A DNA stretch of 41,782 nt, from positions 1-41,782 of the forward strand of contig JANQIE010000185.1 of the NCBI GenBank assembly GCA_028282295.1, in the 5' to 3' direction. The notes below the pieces were generated by a model. It was not told where the DNA came from. It ran no database searches and saw only the letters and a program-made list of their open reading frames with translations. Position 1 is the first letter of the stretch. Each line of letters opens with the position of its first letter. The stretch is from Desulfobacterales bacterium (GTDB lineage: Bacteria; Desulfobacterota; Desulfobacteria; Desulfobacterales; JANQIE01). Made by a program: the position numbers and the translations under genes. This document shows, in pieces, positions 15,928 to 24,568 of this stretch.

Positions 15928-16425
15928 TTATACCTTATACTTCCCAAAGTCCTCGGGGTTGAGGTTTTCAAGATACTCCGCCCATTTCTTACCCTCCTTG
16001 GTTTGATCAACCGCCTCGCCGGTGCTGTCGCTCATTTTCGATTTTACGATGACTTTCTCATCGACGTATATCGGCGCACCAAAGCGCAGGGATATGGCAA
16101 TCGCATCACTGGGCCGCGCATCCATGATAAAGGATTTGTCCCGCGAGGCGAAATGAATCTTGGCGTAAAACGTATTGTCTTTGATATCACAGACCTCGAC
16201 CTTGGATACGGATATATCGATTACATCCATGAAATTTTTAAACAGATCATGAGTCATAGGGCGATCGAACTTGATGTCCTGCAAGGCCGAGGCAATGGAG
16301 GTGGCTTCAAGCAACCCGATCCAGATCGGGATGGCTTGATCCGTGTCCACTGATTTCAATATGATGATAGGGGTATTCGAGGAAGGATCCATGGTCATGC
16401 CGGCAATGTTAACTTTATGCAGCAT
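15928..16425 (-). CDS. Bifunctional nuclease family protein (DUF151)
   Basis: The 165-residue protein matches the DUF151/bifunctional nuclease family: PIIILKSVDTDQAIPIWIG, EATSIASALQ, RPMTHDLF and ARPSDAIAISLRFGAPIYV are the family hallmarks. Plant members have DNase/RNase activity; the bacterial role is unclear. A C-terminal charged tail (KKWAEYLENLNPEDFGKY) is usual in deltaproteobacterial forms. Its start overlaps the 3' end of miaB by 11 bp, so the two are translated together. Confidence 0.9.
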   Translation of the reverse strand: MLHKVNIAGMTMDPSSNTPIIILKSVDTDQAIPIWIGLLEATSIASALQDIKFDRPMTHDLFKNFMDVIDISVSKVEVCDIKDNTFYAKIHFASRDKSFIMDARPSDAIAISLRFGAPIYVDEKVIVKSKMSDSTGEAVDQTKEGKKWAEYLENLNPEDFGKYKV

Positions 16426-17857
16426 AGTTTTTTTCTCCTTTCAATTCACAACCTGGATCGATTGCAATGGCCTTACCGTATAGACTATGCGATAAAGCAC
16501 GATCGATTCTAACTTGGACCAATTGTCCCACCAGATTTTCTATGTCCGGCAGCCGCTCGGCGTCCCGGACGAAGTGGACGATTTTGTTTTGTGATGTTCG
16601 CCCGGTCCATTGTTCCGCGTCGCTCGCATGCGTCGGTGCACCGTTTTCGGAAGGGCGACTGCGTCCTTCAACCAAAACCGATTGCTGCGTGCCGACTTGC
16701 TGCCGGTTTTTCAGCGACGTGTATTCTTCCTGCAACGCCAAAAGCTCTTGAAGTCGCTGTTTCTTTTCTTTTTCAGCCACCTTCTCCGGATATTGCACAG
16801 CAGGCGCAGGCGGCCGGTCCGAGTACACAAACGCAAACAAGCCATCAAACTCAACTTGTCGCATCAGATCGAGCGTTGCTTCAAAATCCTGCCGGCTTTC
16901 ACCTGGAAAGCCGACGATCATATCCGAAGTAAACGCCATCTGTGGCCGTACTTCTTTTAACCGGCGCACCCTTTCCAGGTAAAGCTCACGGGTATACTTG
17001 CGATTCATCCGCATCAAAACGCGATTGGAACCCGACTGCACCGGCAAGTGCACGTGACTGCATAGTTTATCCAATTGATTGAACGCTTCAACCAACGCAT
17101 CGGACAGGTCCTTGGGATGCGAGGTTGTAAACCGTATTCTTCGCAACCCTTCAATGTCATTGATTCGCGCCAGCAGCTCGGCGAAACTGCAAAGCCCCTC
17201 TTTTTCGCCGTAACTGTTTACATTTTGTCCGAGAAGCGTTATCTCCCGCACACCGCTTTTAACCAACGCGCCGATCTCATCAATAATATGCTCCGGTTTA
17301 CGGCTGATTTCATGGCCACGAACAAAAGGGACGACACAGTATGCACAATAGTTGTCACAGCCGCGCATGATGGTTACAAAACGCGAGGGGGATTGATTCC
17401 CGGCCGGTTCCGGTGTCGCTTGAATCTCCTCGATGAACGTGGCCGTCTCGGTATCAACAAGCTTGCAGCGGACCGTTTCAATCCGCGCTATCAATGCGGG
17501 CAGCCGGCTGATCGCATGGGTGCCGAACACCAGGTCAACATAAGGTGCTCGCTTAAAAATGCGCTGTCCCTCCTGCTGGGCGACACATCCTCCCACGGCA
17601 ACGATCAAATCAGGTTTGTCCTTTTTCAACGCAGCAAGTCGTCCCAAGGCGCTGAACGCTTTTTGTTCGGCCTTGGCACGCACCGAGCAGGTATTGACGA
17701 TTACCAAATCCGCCCGCGCCAAATCCGCTGTGGGGTGGTATCCCAGAGAGAGCAGAACGCGGGCCATCTTTTCGGAATCGGACACATTCATCTGACAGCC
17801 GATGGTCTGTATGTACAGGTGTTTTGGCTGACTGGTGTCATTATCAAATTGGTTCAT
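16415..17857 (-). CDS. miaB: tRNA-2-methylthio-N6-dimethylallyladenosine synthase
   Basis: The 480-residue radical-SAM methylthiotransferase adds a methylthio group to i6A37 of tRNAs reading UNN codons. The N-terminal UPF0004 domain has Cys21, Cys57 and Cys91 for the auxiliary 4Fe-4S cluster; the radical-SAM cluster is bound by Cys167, Cys171 and Cys174 in RGCDNYCAYC. LLGQNVNSYG and the C-terminal TRAM domain (about 405-475) are typical. Length is normal for the family. Its 3' end overlaps the DUF151 gene and the DUF4911 gene lies 147 bp upstream. The region before the ATG at 17857 has only a weak ribosome site. Confidence 0.96.
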   Translation of the reverse strand: MNQFDNDTSQPKHLYIQTIGCQMNVSDSEKMARVLLSLGYHPTADLARADLVIVNTCSVRAKAEQKAFSALGRLAALKKDKPDLIVAVGGCVAQQEGQRIFKRAPYVDLVFGTHAISRLPALIARIETVRCKLVDTETATFIEEIQATPEPAGNQSPSRFVTIMRGCDNYCAYCVVPFVRGHEISRKPEHIIDEIGALVKSGVREITLLGQNVNSYGEKEGLCSFAELLARINDIEGLRRIRFTTSHPKDLSDALVEAFNQLDKLCSHVHLPVQSGSNRVLMRMNRKYTRELYLERVRRLKEVRPQMAFTSDMIVGFPGESRQDFEATLDLMRQVEFDGLFAFVYSDRPPAPAVQYPEKVAEKEKKQRLQELLALQEEYTSLKNRQQVGTQQSVLVEGRSRPSENGAPTHASDAEQWTGRTSQNKIVHFVRDAERLPDIENLVGQLVQVRIDRALSHSLYGKAIAIDPGCELKGEKNYAA

Positions 17858-17930
17858 ATGAAGGTCTTGTCGGTCATTGAGATGTTCACAAATAGCCGTC
17901 CTGACGAAATTGCCGCTACCTGTTTATTTT

Positions 17931-17952
17931 CAAGGGTCTGCCAAGGGTCTGC
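17931..17952. repeat. Tandem 11-mer, two copies
   Basis: CAAGGGTCTGC occurs twice in direct succession in the 147-bp spacer between the DUF4911 gene and miaB. Confidence 0.8.
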
Positions 17953-18004
17953 GAGAAAAGCCATACACAAGGCTAAGCATCCGGCGTGCTATTGCAAGGT
18001 GGAT

Positions 18005-18238
18005 TCAGCGGGCATCATCCGCCAGCGGTTCAATGAGAATATGTTCTGTAAGTCCCGCAAGGATTGTTTCTACATCATCCTCGCAGCCCGGCGGCACCAT
18101 CAATTCTATTCGGCCGGATTGTGCGTCAAGGGTTTTCATCACCGCAATGCCCTCGCACGCCTCGAAAACAAATTTCAAAAACGCAATCTCGTGTCGATCG
18201 ACCCGATAAAATTGTGATCGCGTCCGCATTGTGCGCAC
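18005..18238 (-). CDS. DUF4911 domain protein
   Basis: The 77-residue soluble protein has the pattern YRVDRHEIAFLKFVFEACEG, VMKTLD, GRIELMVPPGCEDDVETIL, which I recognise as DUF4911, a small family common in deltaproteobacteria and often found near miaB-like genes. The fold is probably a ferredoxin-like alpha/beta domain of regulatory type; function unknown. The GTG at 18238 has GGGAGG four bases upstream; the ATG three codons later (18229) is an alternative with a long spacing. It is divergent from recJ. Confidence 0.7.
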   Translation of the reverse strand: MRTMRTRSQFYRVDRHEIAFLKFVFEACEGIAVMKTLDAQSGRIELMVPPGCEDDVETILAGLTEHILIEPLADDAR

Positions 18239-18451
18239 ACTGCCTCCCTGCCGGTGACCAAGCGATATTTTCTACAACTGATTTCAGGGTAACACTAATG
18301 ATACGCGCATTTCAACCTAAATGCAGGGTATCAATGCTCGATCAAGAATAAAGCAACAATAACAGAAAATTATAGTCCCAAGGTTTTTTCGAAAACGGTT
18401 GCCCAGATAACGGTTGTCCCCATGGCGGAATTTGTTTATAGGTCGTAGGTC

Positions 18452-20185
18452 ATGAAAACATACTGGCACATAAGGCAACCATCTCCGGAAGCAGTGGCCG
18501 TTATTCGCAAACAGCTAAATTGCGGTCCGGCCATCGCTTGTATTTTGGCCAACCGCAACCTGGGCGACCCGGCCAAAATCGACGCGTTTTTCAATAGCTC
18601 TCTGGCGAGTCTGCACTCGCCATTCGAACTCAAAGATATGCAGCCGGCGGTCGAACGGATCGCCCAGGCACTTAAACAAAATGAAAAAATACTTCTATTT
18701 GGCGATTATGACGTAGACGGCACAACCGCCACCACGATTCTGTATCTGTTCTTGCGGCAAATCAATGCCGATGTAGCCTACTTTATCCCCAATCGGCTGA
18801 CGGAAGGTTACGGACTGCAGGATGATCACATCGACCGCGTTGCACTGGCGGGCGGCTATTCACTAATTATCACCGCCGATTGCGGCATAAGCAGTCATAG
18901 CGCCATTGGCAAAGCGGCCCACGCCGGTATCGACGTTATCGTGACGGACCATCACAAGGCTGAAGAACGGCTGCCGCCCGCCATGGCCGTCGTGAATCCC
19001 AATCGCCCGGATTGTACTTCCGGTTTAACGTATCTTGCGGGCGTCGGGGTTGCTTTTTATCTATTGATCGGCCTGCGGAAACATCTGCGCGAGCGGGCCT
19101 TTTGGGGACATCGACCCGAACCGAATTTGAAAGATCTGTGCGACCTGGTGGCAATCGGCACGGTAGCGGATGTCGTCCCTTTGATCGCCGACAATCGCAT
19201 ATTGACGCAAACCGGCTTTGCCAACATGCGTAAAGGGACGGTACGACCGGGCATAAAGGCGCTGTTCGACGTCTGCAAATGTGATGCAGCCTTTGTCGAC
19301 GCCGAGGATATCGCGTTTAAAATCGGACCACGGATCAACGCCGCCGGCCGCATGGCTGACGCATCCGGCGTAGTTGACCTGTTTTTGGCCGCTACACCGC
19401 AAACCGCCAAGTCGCTGGCCCGCCAACTTGAACGTTTTAACAAACAACGCAAAGCGACCGAGCAGGAAATCCTCGAACAAATTGGCGCTCACCTGCGCGC
19501 GCACCTGGAGGAACTGCAAAACCGCAGCCTGGTGTTGGCGCAGGAGAACTGGCACCAGGGGGTTCTGGGAATCGTGGCGGCACGCCTGGTGGAACGCTAT
19601 CATCGTCCGGTTGTTCTGATCGGCCTGCGCAACGGCATTGGACGCGGCTCGGCGCGCGGCATCCCCGCAATGAATTTACATGCCGCCTTGCAGGCTTGTT
19701 CCGAAGAACTGCTCGCATTCGGCGGCCATGCCCTGGCTGCCGGCATGAAGATAGAAGCCACCAAGCTGGAACCGTTCAAAGCGCAATTTGAAACCGTAGT
19801 CCGGACAATGACTCAGCGCGACGATATTTATCCAACCCTGACCATCGATTGCGAACTCAGCCTGAATGCCATCAACGATCAGTTGGTGGACGACCTGGAA
19901 CACTTGAAACCGTTTGGCGAAAGCAATCCCAAGCCGCTATTCATGGCCCGGGACGTTACGGTGGTCAACTCCAAGGTATTCGGCGACAACCACCGTCGCA
20001 TGGTGTTGGCGCATCAGGACGCGGACCGCCCGCGCCATGTTGCCGCCATCTGGTTCAACGCTCCCGGTTCGACCCTCTCGGACCATTTTTTCAAGCGCGT
20101 GGCGTTTTATCTGGATTGGAACCGCTGGAATGGTCAAAAAAACATTCAAATGACCATCAAGGCGGTATCGAACGAAGCGGCGTAG
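18452..20185 (+). CDS. recJ: Single-stranded-DNA-specific exonuclease RecJ
   Basis: The 577-residue protein has the DHH phosphoesterase domain: LLFGDYDVDG (81-90), TADCGISSHS (141-150), TDHHKAEERLPP (165-176, the DHH motif) and the DHHA1 domain with IGRGSARGIPAMNLHAAL and FGGHALAAGM, followed by an OB-fold C-terminus. RINAAGRM is the typical linker signature. The enzyme degrades single-stranded DNA 5' to 3' in recombination and mismatch repair. Length matches the family. The ATG follows AGGTC with short spacing; a weak ribosome site. Gap of 254 bp to the next gene with no clear terminator. Confidence 0.96.
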   Translation: MKTYWHIRQPSPEAVAVIRKQLNCGPAIACILANRNLGDPAKIDAFFNSSLASLHSPFELKDMQPAVERIAQALKQNEKILLFGDYDVDGTTATTILYLFLRQINADVAYFIPNRLTEGYGLQDDHIDRVALAGGYSLIITADCGISSHSAIGKAAHAGIDVIVTDHHKAEERLPPAMAVVNPNRPDCTSGLTYLAGVGVAFYLLIGLRKHLRERAFWGHRPEPNLKDLCDLVAIGTVADVVPLIADNRILTQTGFANMRKGTVRPGIKALFDVCKCDAAFVDAEDIAFKIGPRINAAGRMADASGVVDLFLAATPQTAKSLARQLERFNKQRKATEQEILEQIGAHLRAHLEELQNRSLVLAQENWHQGVLGIVAARLVERYHRPVVLIGLRNGIGRGSARGIPAMNLHAALQACSEELLAFGGHALAAGMKIEATKLEPFKAQFETVVRTMTQRDDIYPTLTIDCELSLNAINDQLVDDLEHLKPFGESNPKPLFMARDVTVVNSKVFGDNHRRMVLAHQDADRPRHVAAIWFNAPGSTLSDHFFKRVAFYLDWNRWNGQKNIQMTIKAVSNEAA

Positions 20186-20439
20186 GCCTTTTAATACAGG
20201 ATTATGAGTGCGCACGCTTTCGCTTCAAAGGGTAACATTTTCTCTTGCATTCGCCCGAATATGTCATTAATATGCCAACGAAATTCACGCAGTTCGCGCG
20301 AATGCGGTACGGTCGAAAATGCCGAAAACGTGATCATAGTCAATCTGCTTAAGTGATGAAACGGATGAGATTGCGCGCATCCAACCTGAACCCGGAAAGG
20401 CGCCGATGATAATCCGCCGTGTGAAAGGTAACAAAACCC

Positions 20440-20859
20440 ATGGCAAAAGTATTCCGCCCTAGCACCCGTGAAGCGAGTATCCTATCCAAAATCGAATCTT
20501 CCAAGGAATATGCCCGTCGGTTGGCAATAAACAACGCGCGAGACAATTCCGAACCCCTGGCTAACGCCATTGCCACCAAACTGATCGAGTCCGGTCTGGT
20601 TGAAACAACGAATAAAAACGCCTTGGAAGAGCATCTCAAACAGTGCATCGAAACCCTGGCCCGGGCCGACGATTTTGACGTGGACTACCAGGTCGCCCCC
20701 CTGCGGCAACTCGTCCCCAACCCGAATGTCGTCAGTCTTTATGTCACCTCGTTTGTCATCGAGCAGGTTATCAATCACAAGGAAACCGTCGACATTTTCG
20801 GGTCGGACGAAGATATCTACAACTGTGTAAATCAACAGGTCACGAAGCCTTCGTCTTGA
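20440..20859 (+). CDS. Conserved hypothetical protein, coupled to an RNase Z-like gene
   Basis: I do not recognise a family. The 139-residue soluble protein is helical at first (SKEYARRLAINNARDNSEPLA, IATKLIESGLVETT) and then has a more mixed C-terminal part (LRQLVPNPNVVSLYVTSFVI). There is no membrane segment, no cysteine cluster, and no obvious catalytic motif. AAAGG lies 11 bases before the ATG. Its stop codon is one base from the ATG of the metallo-hydrolase gene, so the two are surely co-translated and may act together. Confidence 0.75.
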   Translation: MAKVFRPSTREASILSKIESSKEYARRLAINNARDNSEPLANAIATKLIESGLVETTNKNALEEHLKQCIETLARADDFDVDYQVAPLRQLVPNPNVVSLYVTSFVIEQVINHKETVDIFGSDEDIYNCVNQQVTKPSS

Positions 20860-20860
20860 A

Positions 20861-21892
20861 ATGCGCCCGTCCTTTTTCCCGCGACTGGTAAATAACGCAT
20901 TTGAAGACCCCGGCCTCTTTCTTCCATTTGAATATCAAAAGCGCGCTTTTTTATGCGATCTGGGTGATCTCCAGGCTCTGTCCACGCGCGACCTGCTCAA
21001 GATCAGCCATGTATTTGTGACCCATACCCACATGGATCACTTTATCGGCTTCGACCGCTTGTTGCGTGTTCTGTTGGGGCGGGAAAAACAATTATACCTG
21101 TTCGGGCCCGAAGGATTTTTGCAACACATCGAAGGAAAGCTCGCCGGCTATACCTGGAATTTGGTTCAACAGTATGAAAACCAACTGATCCTTGAAGCCA
21201 CCGAGGTCCTGCCCGACCACACCCTCACCAAACACTATTCATGCCAGGATCGGTTTAAGTCAACCCGTCCGGTTCAAGAAAAACCATTTACGGGCCAATT
21301 GCTCGCCGAGGCGAACCTGATGGTTTCAAGCGCTGTTTTGGACCATCGCATCGCTTGCCTGGGTTTTGCCGTGCAAGAACACCGGCACATAAATATAAAA
21401 AAAGACGCCGTGGATAATCTGGGGTTGCAGGTCGGGCCGTGGTTGACGGCCTTCAAACGCATGGTAGCCGCCAAGGCCGACCCGGACACTGAATTTGAAG
21501 TTTACTTTTCAACACCGTCTGGTATAAAGCGACGTACTTTTTTGTTGGAACAACTAACGGAAGAAATTGCGGTAATCACACCCGGCCAAAAAGTGGCTTA
21601 TGTCGCCGATTTGGTTTACAGTCCGGAAAACCGGGCCAAAGTATTAAAGCTAGCCGATCAATCCGATCACCTTTTTATCGAAGCGGCGTTTCTGGACCGC
21701 GACAGACAGATCGCCGGCAGCAAATATCATTTAACCGCCAGACAAGCCGGTACATTGGCCGGCGAAGCCGGCGCCAAACAGTTTACATTGTTTCACTTTT
21801 CACCCCGGTATACGGACCAGGGACATCTTCTGGTGCAAGAGGCCCAAACCGCGTATCTGGCGGCGAAGGCCCGGTGCACATCCGCCGGTTGA
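20861..21892 (+). CDS. RNase Z-like metallo-beta-lactamase-fold hydrolase
   Basis: The 343-residue protein has the metal-binding THTHMDHFIGFDRL (54-67), an HRIACLGF strand, YVADLVYS (third metal Asp), a KYHLTARQAG segment and FHFSPRY near the end, an order typical of tRNase Z-type enzymes. It lacks a clear ELAC-type exosite arm and is longer in the middle (about 90-190) than bacterial RNase Z, so it is either a divergent tRNA 3' processing enzyme or a related hydrolase. It starts one base after the preceding stop. Next gene (sulfurylase/APS kinase) starts 53 bp later. Confidence 0.8.
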   Translation: MRPSFFPRLVNNAFEDPGLFLPFEYQKRAFLCDLGDLQALSTRDLLKISHVFVTHTHMDHFIGFDRLLRVLLGREKQLYLFGPEGFLQHIEGKLAGYTWNLVQQYENQLILEATEVLPDHTLTKHYSCQDRFKSTRPVQEKPFTGQLLAEANLMVSSAVLDHRIACLGFAVQEHRHINIKKDAVDNLGLQVGPWLTAFKRMVAAKADPDTEFEVYFSTPSGIKRRTFLLEQLTEEIAVITPGQKVAYVADLVYSPENRAKVLKLADQSDHLFIEAAFLDRDRQIAGSKYHLTARQAGTLAGEAGAKQFTLFHFSPRYTDQGHLLVQEAQTAYLAAKARCTSAG

Positions 21893-21945
21893 ACGCCGGG
21901 GCGGCACTCATGAATCGCCACACCCGTTATGGAGAACACATCCCT

Positions 21946-23661
21946 ATGAATTCTTCGCAAAAACCGCAAGTACAGGAAAACACCATCGTCAATCTGGTCG
22001 TGGATGAAAAACGCGGCAAAATACTCAAAGACATTGCGGTCAATCTTCCCGACATTGCGTTGAACAATCGCCAAATATGCGATCTGGAACTGATCGCCTC
22101 GGGCGTTTTTTCACCGCTGACCGGATTCATGGTACGCGCCGATTATGAGTCGGTGCTCGACCGCATGCGATTGCAGAATGATGTTTTATGGCCCCTCCCC
22201 GTCTGCCTGGATGTAATCGAAACCCAGGCCCAAAGCCTCGAAGCCGGCCAATCGGTGGCTTTGCGCGATCCCGAAGGATTCTTGCTGGCGGTTTTACATG
22301 TCGAAGATATCTGGCCGGTGGACCGGCCGCGCGAAGCCCAAATGATCTACGACACCATGGATCAAGCCCATCCGAGCGTCGATTATCTTTTCAATAAGAC
22401 CGGTGATTACTACATTGGCGGGCAACTGGAAGTAATCAGCCTGCCGCTGCACTTTGACTACCAGCAGTTGCGCCTGACCCCGATGGAATTGCAAGCGGTT
22501 TACCATAAGTTGGGATGGCAGCGAATACTTGGCTTTAAAACCACCCAACCGATCCACCGGGCCCAATTTGAAATGATGTTGCACGCCATGCGCCAAACCA
22601 AGGCCAATCTGCTGCTCCTGCCGGTGGCCGGCATGACCAAACCGGACGATTTCGACCACTATACCCGTGTTCGCTGCTATCGCAATGTGGCGCACCACTT
22701 TCCACCAAATACATTTTTTCTAAACCTGTTGCCGTTGGCAATGCGGCTTGCCGGGCCGCGTGATGCGCTGCTCGATCTGATCATTGCCAGAAACTACGGA
22801 TGTACCCACATGATTGTCGGGCCGGACCACGCCAGCCCCTCTAACTCGGACTCGGAAACAATCTTCTACAAAAAAACCGCAGCGCGCGATGTGGCCCAGA
22901 CGCACTGTGACGAAATCGGCGTCAAGGTTGTCGCTGTGGAGGAGATGGTTTATTTACCGTACGAAGATGAATTTCGCTTTGCCGATCAGGTCCCGGAAAG
23001 TGTTCAAACCCTGTCGCTGAGCGGATCGCAGCTCAGAAACCGCTTTTACCAGGGACGCAAAATTCCCGAATGGGCCACGTTCCCCGAAGTCACCGCCCAA
23101 CTGGAAAAAGCCCACCCCCCGCCATCACGCCAGGGATTCACAGTATTTCTGACCGGGCTTTCCGGCGCCGGCAAATCGACCATCGCCAAAATACTGTATT
23201 CCCGTTTCCTCGAAGCCGGCGACCGTCCGGTCAGTCTGCTCGACGGCGACATTGTCAGGCGCAACCTATCCAGCGAATTATCCTTTTCCAAGGAGCACCG
23301 GGATATCAATGTGAGCCGCATCGGCTTTGTGGCCAGCGAAATCACAAAGAACCGTGGAATTGCCATCTGTGCGCCGATCGCCCCCTATGCCGCCACCCGC
23401 ACGCAAATCCGCAGCACAATCGAACAATACGGCGGCTTTATCGAGGTCTTTGTGGCTACGCCGCTGGAAGTGTGTGAAAAAAGGGATCGCAAAGGGATGT
23501 ACGCCAAGGCACGGGCAGGGCTGATCAAGGGTTTCACAGGTGTGGATGATCCTTATGAAATTCCGGAAACCGCCGAAGTCAAGATCGATACCACCAGCCT
23601 CAGGCCGGATGAAGCCGCCCAGGAAATCATGCTGTATTTGGGGCAACGGGGATTTATTTAA
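21946..23661 (+). CDS. Fused ATP sulfurylase-like domain and APS kinase
   Basis: The 571-residue protein joins an ATP-sulfurylase-like part (about 1-390, with CDLELIASGVFSPLTGFM at 45-62 and MTKPDDFDHYTRVRCY at 230-245) to an APS kinase (about 395-571, P-loop GLSGAGKS at 404-411, LLDGDIVRRNLS, KARAGLIKGFTGVDDPYE). The kinase looks complete and should make PAPS. The sulfurylase active site is not canonical: QTRNPxHRAH is here KTTQPIHRAQ (198-207) and GRDHAGP is GPDHASP (292-298), so several residues for ATP and sulfate binding are replaced. The domain may be inactive, regulatory, or changed in substrate. A separate canonical sat gene would be expected elsewhere. GGAGAA nine bases before the ATG at 21946 supports this start; GTG 21874 and ATG 21910 are in-frame alternatives. 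Confidence 0.9.
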   Translation: MNSSQKPQVQENTIVNLVVDEKRGKILKDIAVNLPDIALNNRQICDLELIASGVFSPLTGFMVRADYESVLDRMRLQNDVLWPLPVCLDVIETQAQSLEAGQSVALRDPEGFLLAVLHVEDIWPVDRPREAQMIYDTMDQAHPSVDYLFNKTGDYYIGGQLEVISLPLHFDYQQLRLTPMELQAVYHKLGWQRILGFKTTQPIHRAQFEMMLHAMRQTKANLLLLPVAGMTKPDDFDHYTRVRCYRNVAHHFPPNTFFLNLLPLAMRLAGPRDALLDLIIARNYGCTHMIVGPDHASPSNSDSETIFYKKTAARDVAQTHCDEIGVKVVAVEEMVYLPYEDEFRFADQVPESVQTLSLSGSQLRNRFYQGRKIPEWATFPEVTAQLEKAHPPPSRQGFTVFLTGLSGAGKSTIAKILYSRFLEAGDRPVSLLDGDIVRRNLSSELSFSKEHRDINVSRIGFVASEITKNRGIAICAPIAPYAATRTQIRSTIEQYGGFIEVFVATPLEVCEKRDRKGMYAKARAGLIKGFTGVDDPYEIPETAEVKIDTTSLRPDEAAQEIMLYLGQRGFI

Positions 23662-23695
23662 AACATCAAGGCAGGTGTGGACATCGGCGGAAAAT

Positions 23696-23728
23696 GGGAA
23701 GATAAGGTTTGGGGGCCGTTATCTTCCC
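23696..23728. terminator. Hairpin between convergent genes, probable bidirectional terminator
   Basis: A perfect 10-bp stem (GGGAAGATAA with TTATCTTCCC) around a 13-base loop, 35 bases after the sulfurylase/kinase stop. On the minus strand it is followed by ATTTTCC; the U tract is short, so the strength is uncertain. Confidence 0.5.
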
Positions 23729-23791
23729 GGTGCGCCGAATTCACCCGTCAAGAAAGGTTGGGGTCAGTTCCCTTCAGGGTGATTGGCAAGC

Positions 23792-24076
23792 TTATTCCTG
23801 AATTTCTTCAATTGAAAGAACGGTCAAAGTTTTACCTTTGTCGCCTTCACTGACAGTGCCGGTCGCCTTGACCTTTTTACCGACCATTCCGGACAGATCC
23901 TGACCGGCGACGATATAGGTGCCGTCATCAGCTTGAATAACCAAACCGTCGTCGGTTTGCTCAACTGTTCCCATAACACTGCTTTCGCCGGCAAAAGCCA
24001 AACCGGCACCCAGCGCCATTGAAACCACGATCATTGAACAGACAAAAAGTTTAATCAACTTATCGTTTTTTTTCAT
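23792..24076 (-). CDS. Small exported protein with OB-fold-like domain
   Basis: The 94-residue precursor has a signal peptide (MKKNDKLIKLF, a hydrophobic core, then GLAFA before GESS, cleavage after about residue 30). The mature part is strand-rich: VMGTVEQTDDGLVIQADDG, YIVAGQDLSGMVGKKVKATG, KTLTVLSIEEI, resembling small bacterial OB-fold domains (BOF/YgiW or DUF5666 type). The ligand is unknown; it probably acts in the periplasm. GGAGG ten bases before the ATG at 24076 fixes the start; 18 upstream codons are possible but have no ribosome site. Single gene, converging on the sulfurylase gene. Confidence 0.7.
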   Translation of the reverse strand: MKKNDKLIKLFVCSMIVVSMALGAGLAFAGESSVMGTVEQTDDGLVIQADDGTYIVAGQDLSGMVGKKVKATGTVSEGDKGKTLTVLSIEEIQE

Positions 24077-24428
24077 GGTGTGAATCCTCCTCATTGCTTT
24101 GCTTGCATTTAAATTGATTTTTGACCCCAACTACAAAATTGAAGCCTTATCAAATGAGAAAACCAAATATGGCGCGCTCAGGTTCTCTCGGTGGGTAACC
24201 AGCGCATCTCATACGGCGCCTGTACAAGATGACCGCTGCGAATGCCAGCCTTCTATAGCAATGCGCATGCCAAACAAATAAACACTTGATATATATACAT
24301 TTATTTACATTAAAGGTTATTTTGCAACAACACCGGATTACGGAACTTGCACTTGGAATTACAATAATTGCATCTGGGTTATAAAAGAAGGAGGATAATG
24401 AAGTGGCAGGGGAGCTTGCTTGAAATTG
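24077..24428. other. Intergenic region with an orphan ribosome site
   Basis: No established gene. On the plus strand an excellent ribosome site (GAAGGAGGATA) precedes an ATG at 24398 that opens a 56-codon frame running into the antisense of the cyclase gene. An AT-rich stretch TTGATATATATACATTT at 24282 may belong to a promoter. No terminator was seen between the cyclase and the exported-protein gene. Confidence 0.45.
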
Positions 24429-24568
24429 TTATTTCGAAATCGGTTTATAACGCCCCTCATTTAAAAGGATGCGTAAATCTTCATCTGCTTCATGACGGGT
24501 CTGATCGGCGAGAAACAACGCACGTTCCTTGTCTACCTGATAGGCAAACTCATGTCCCTGAACCTTGA
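24398..24568 (+). CDS. Doubtful small ORF with strong ribosome site
   Basis: A 56-codon frame starts MKWQGSLLEIVISKSVYNAP, preceded by AAGGAGGATA at ideal spacing. Most of it is antisense to the end of the nucleotide cyclase gene and its later composition (many His, Arg, Pro) looks like antisense translation. It may be the start of a lost gene. No family is recognised. Confidence 0.2.
   Translation: MKWQGSLLEIVISKSVYNAPHLKGCVNLHLLHDGSDRRETTHVPCLPDRQTHVPEP

Noticed and set aside
17075-18217. Plus-strand frame of 380 codons opposite miaB and the DUF4911 gene
   Set aside because: It is long but fully antisense to miaB and the DUF4911 gene, both with clear motifs; its product shows no domain and is rich in Arg, His and Gln as expected from antisense.
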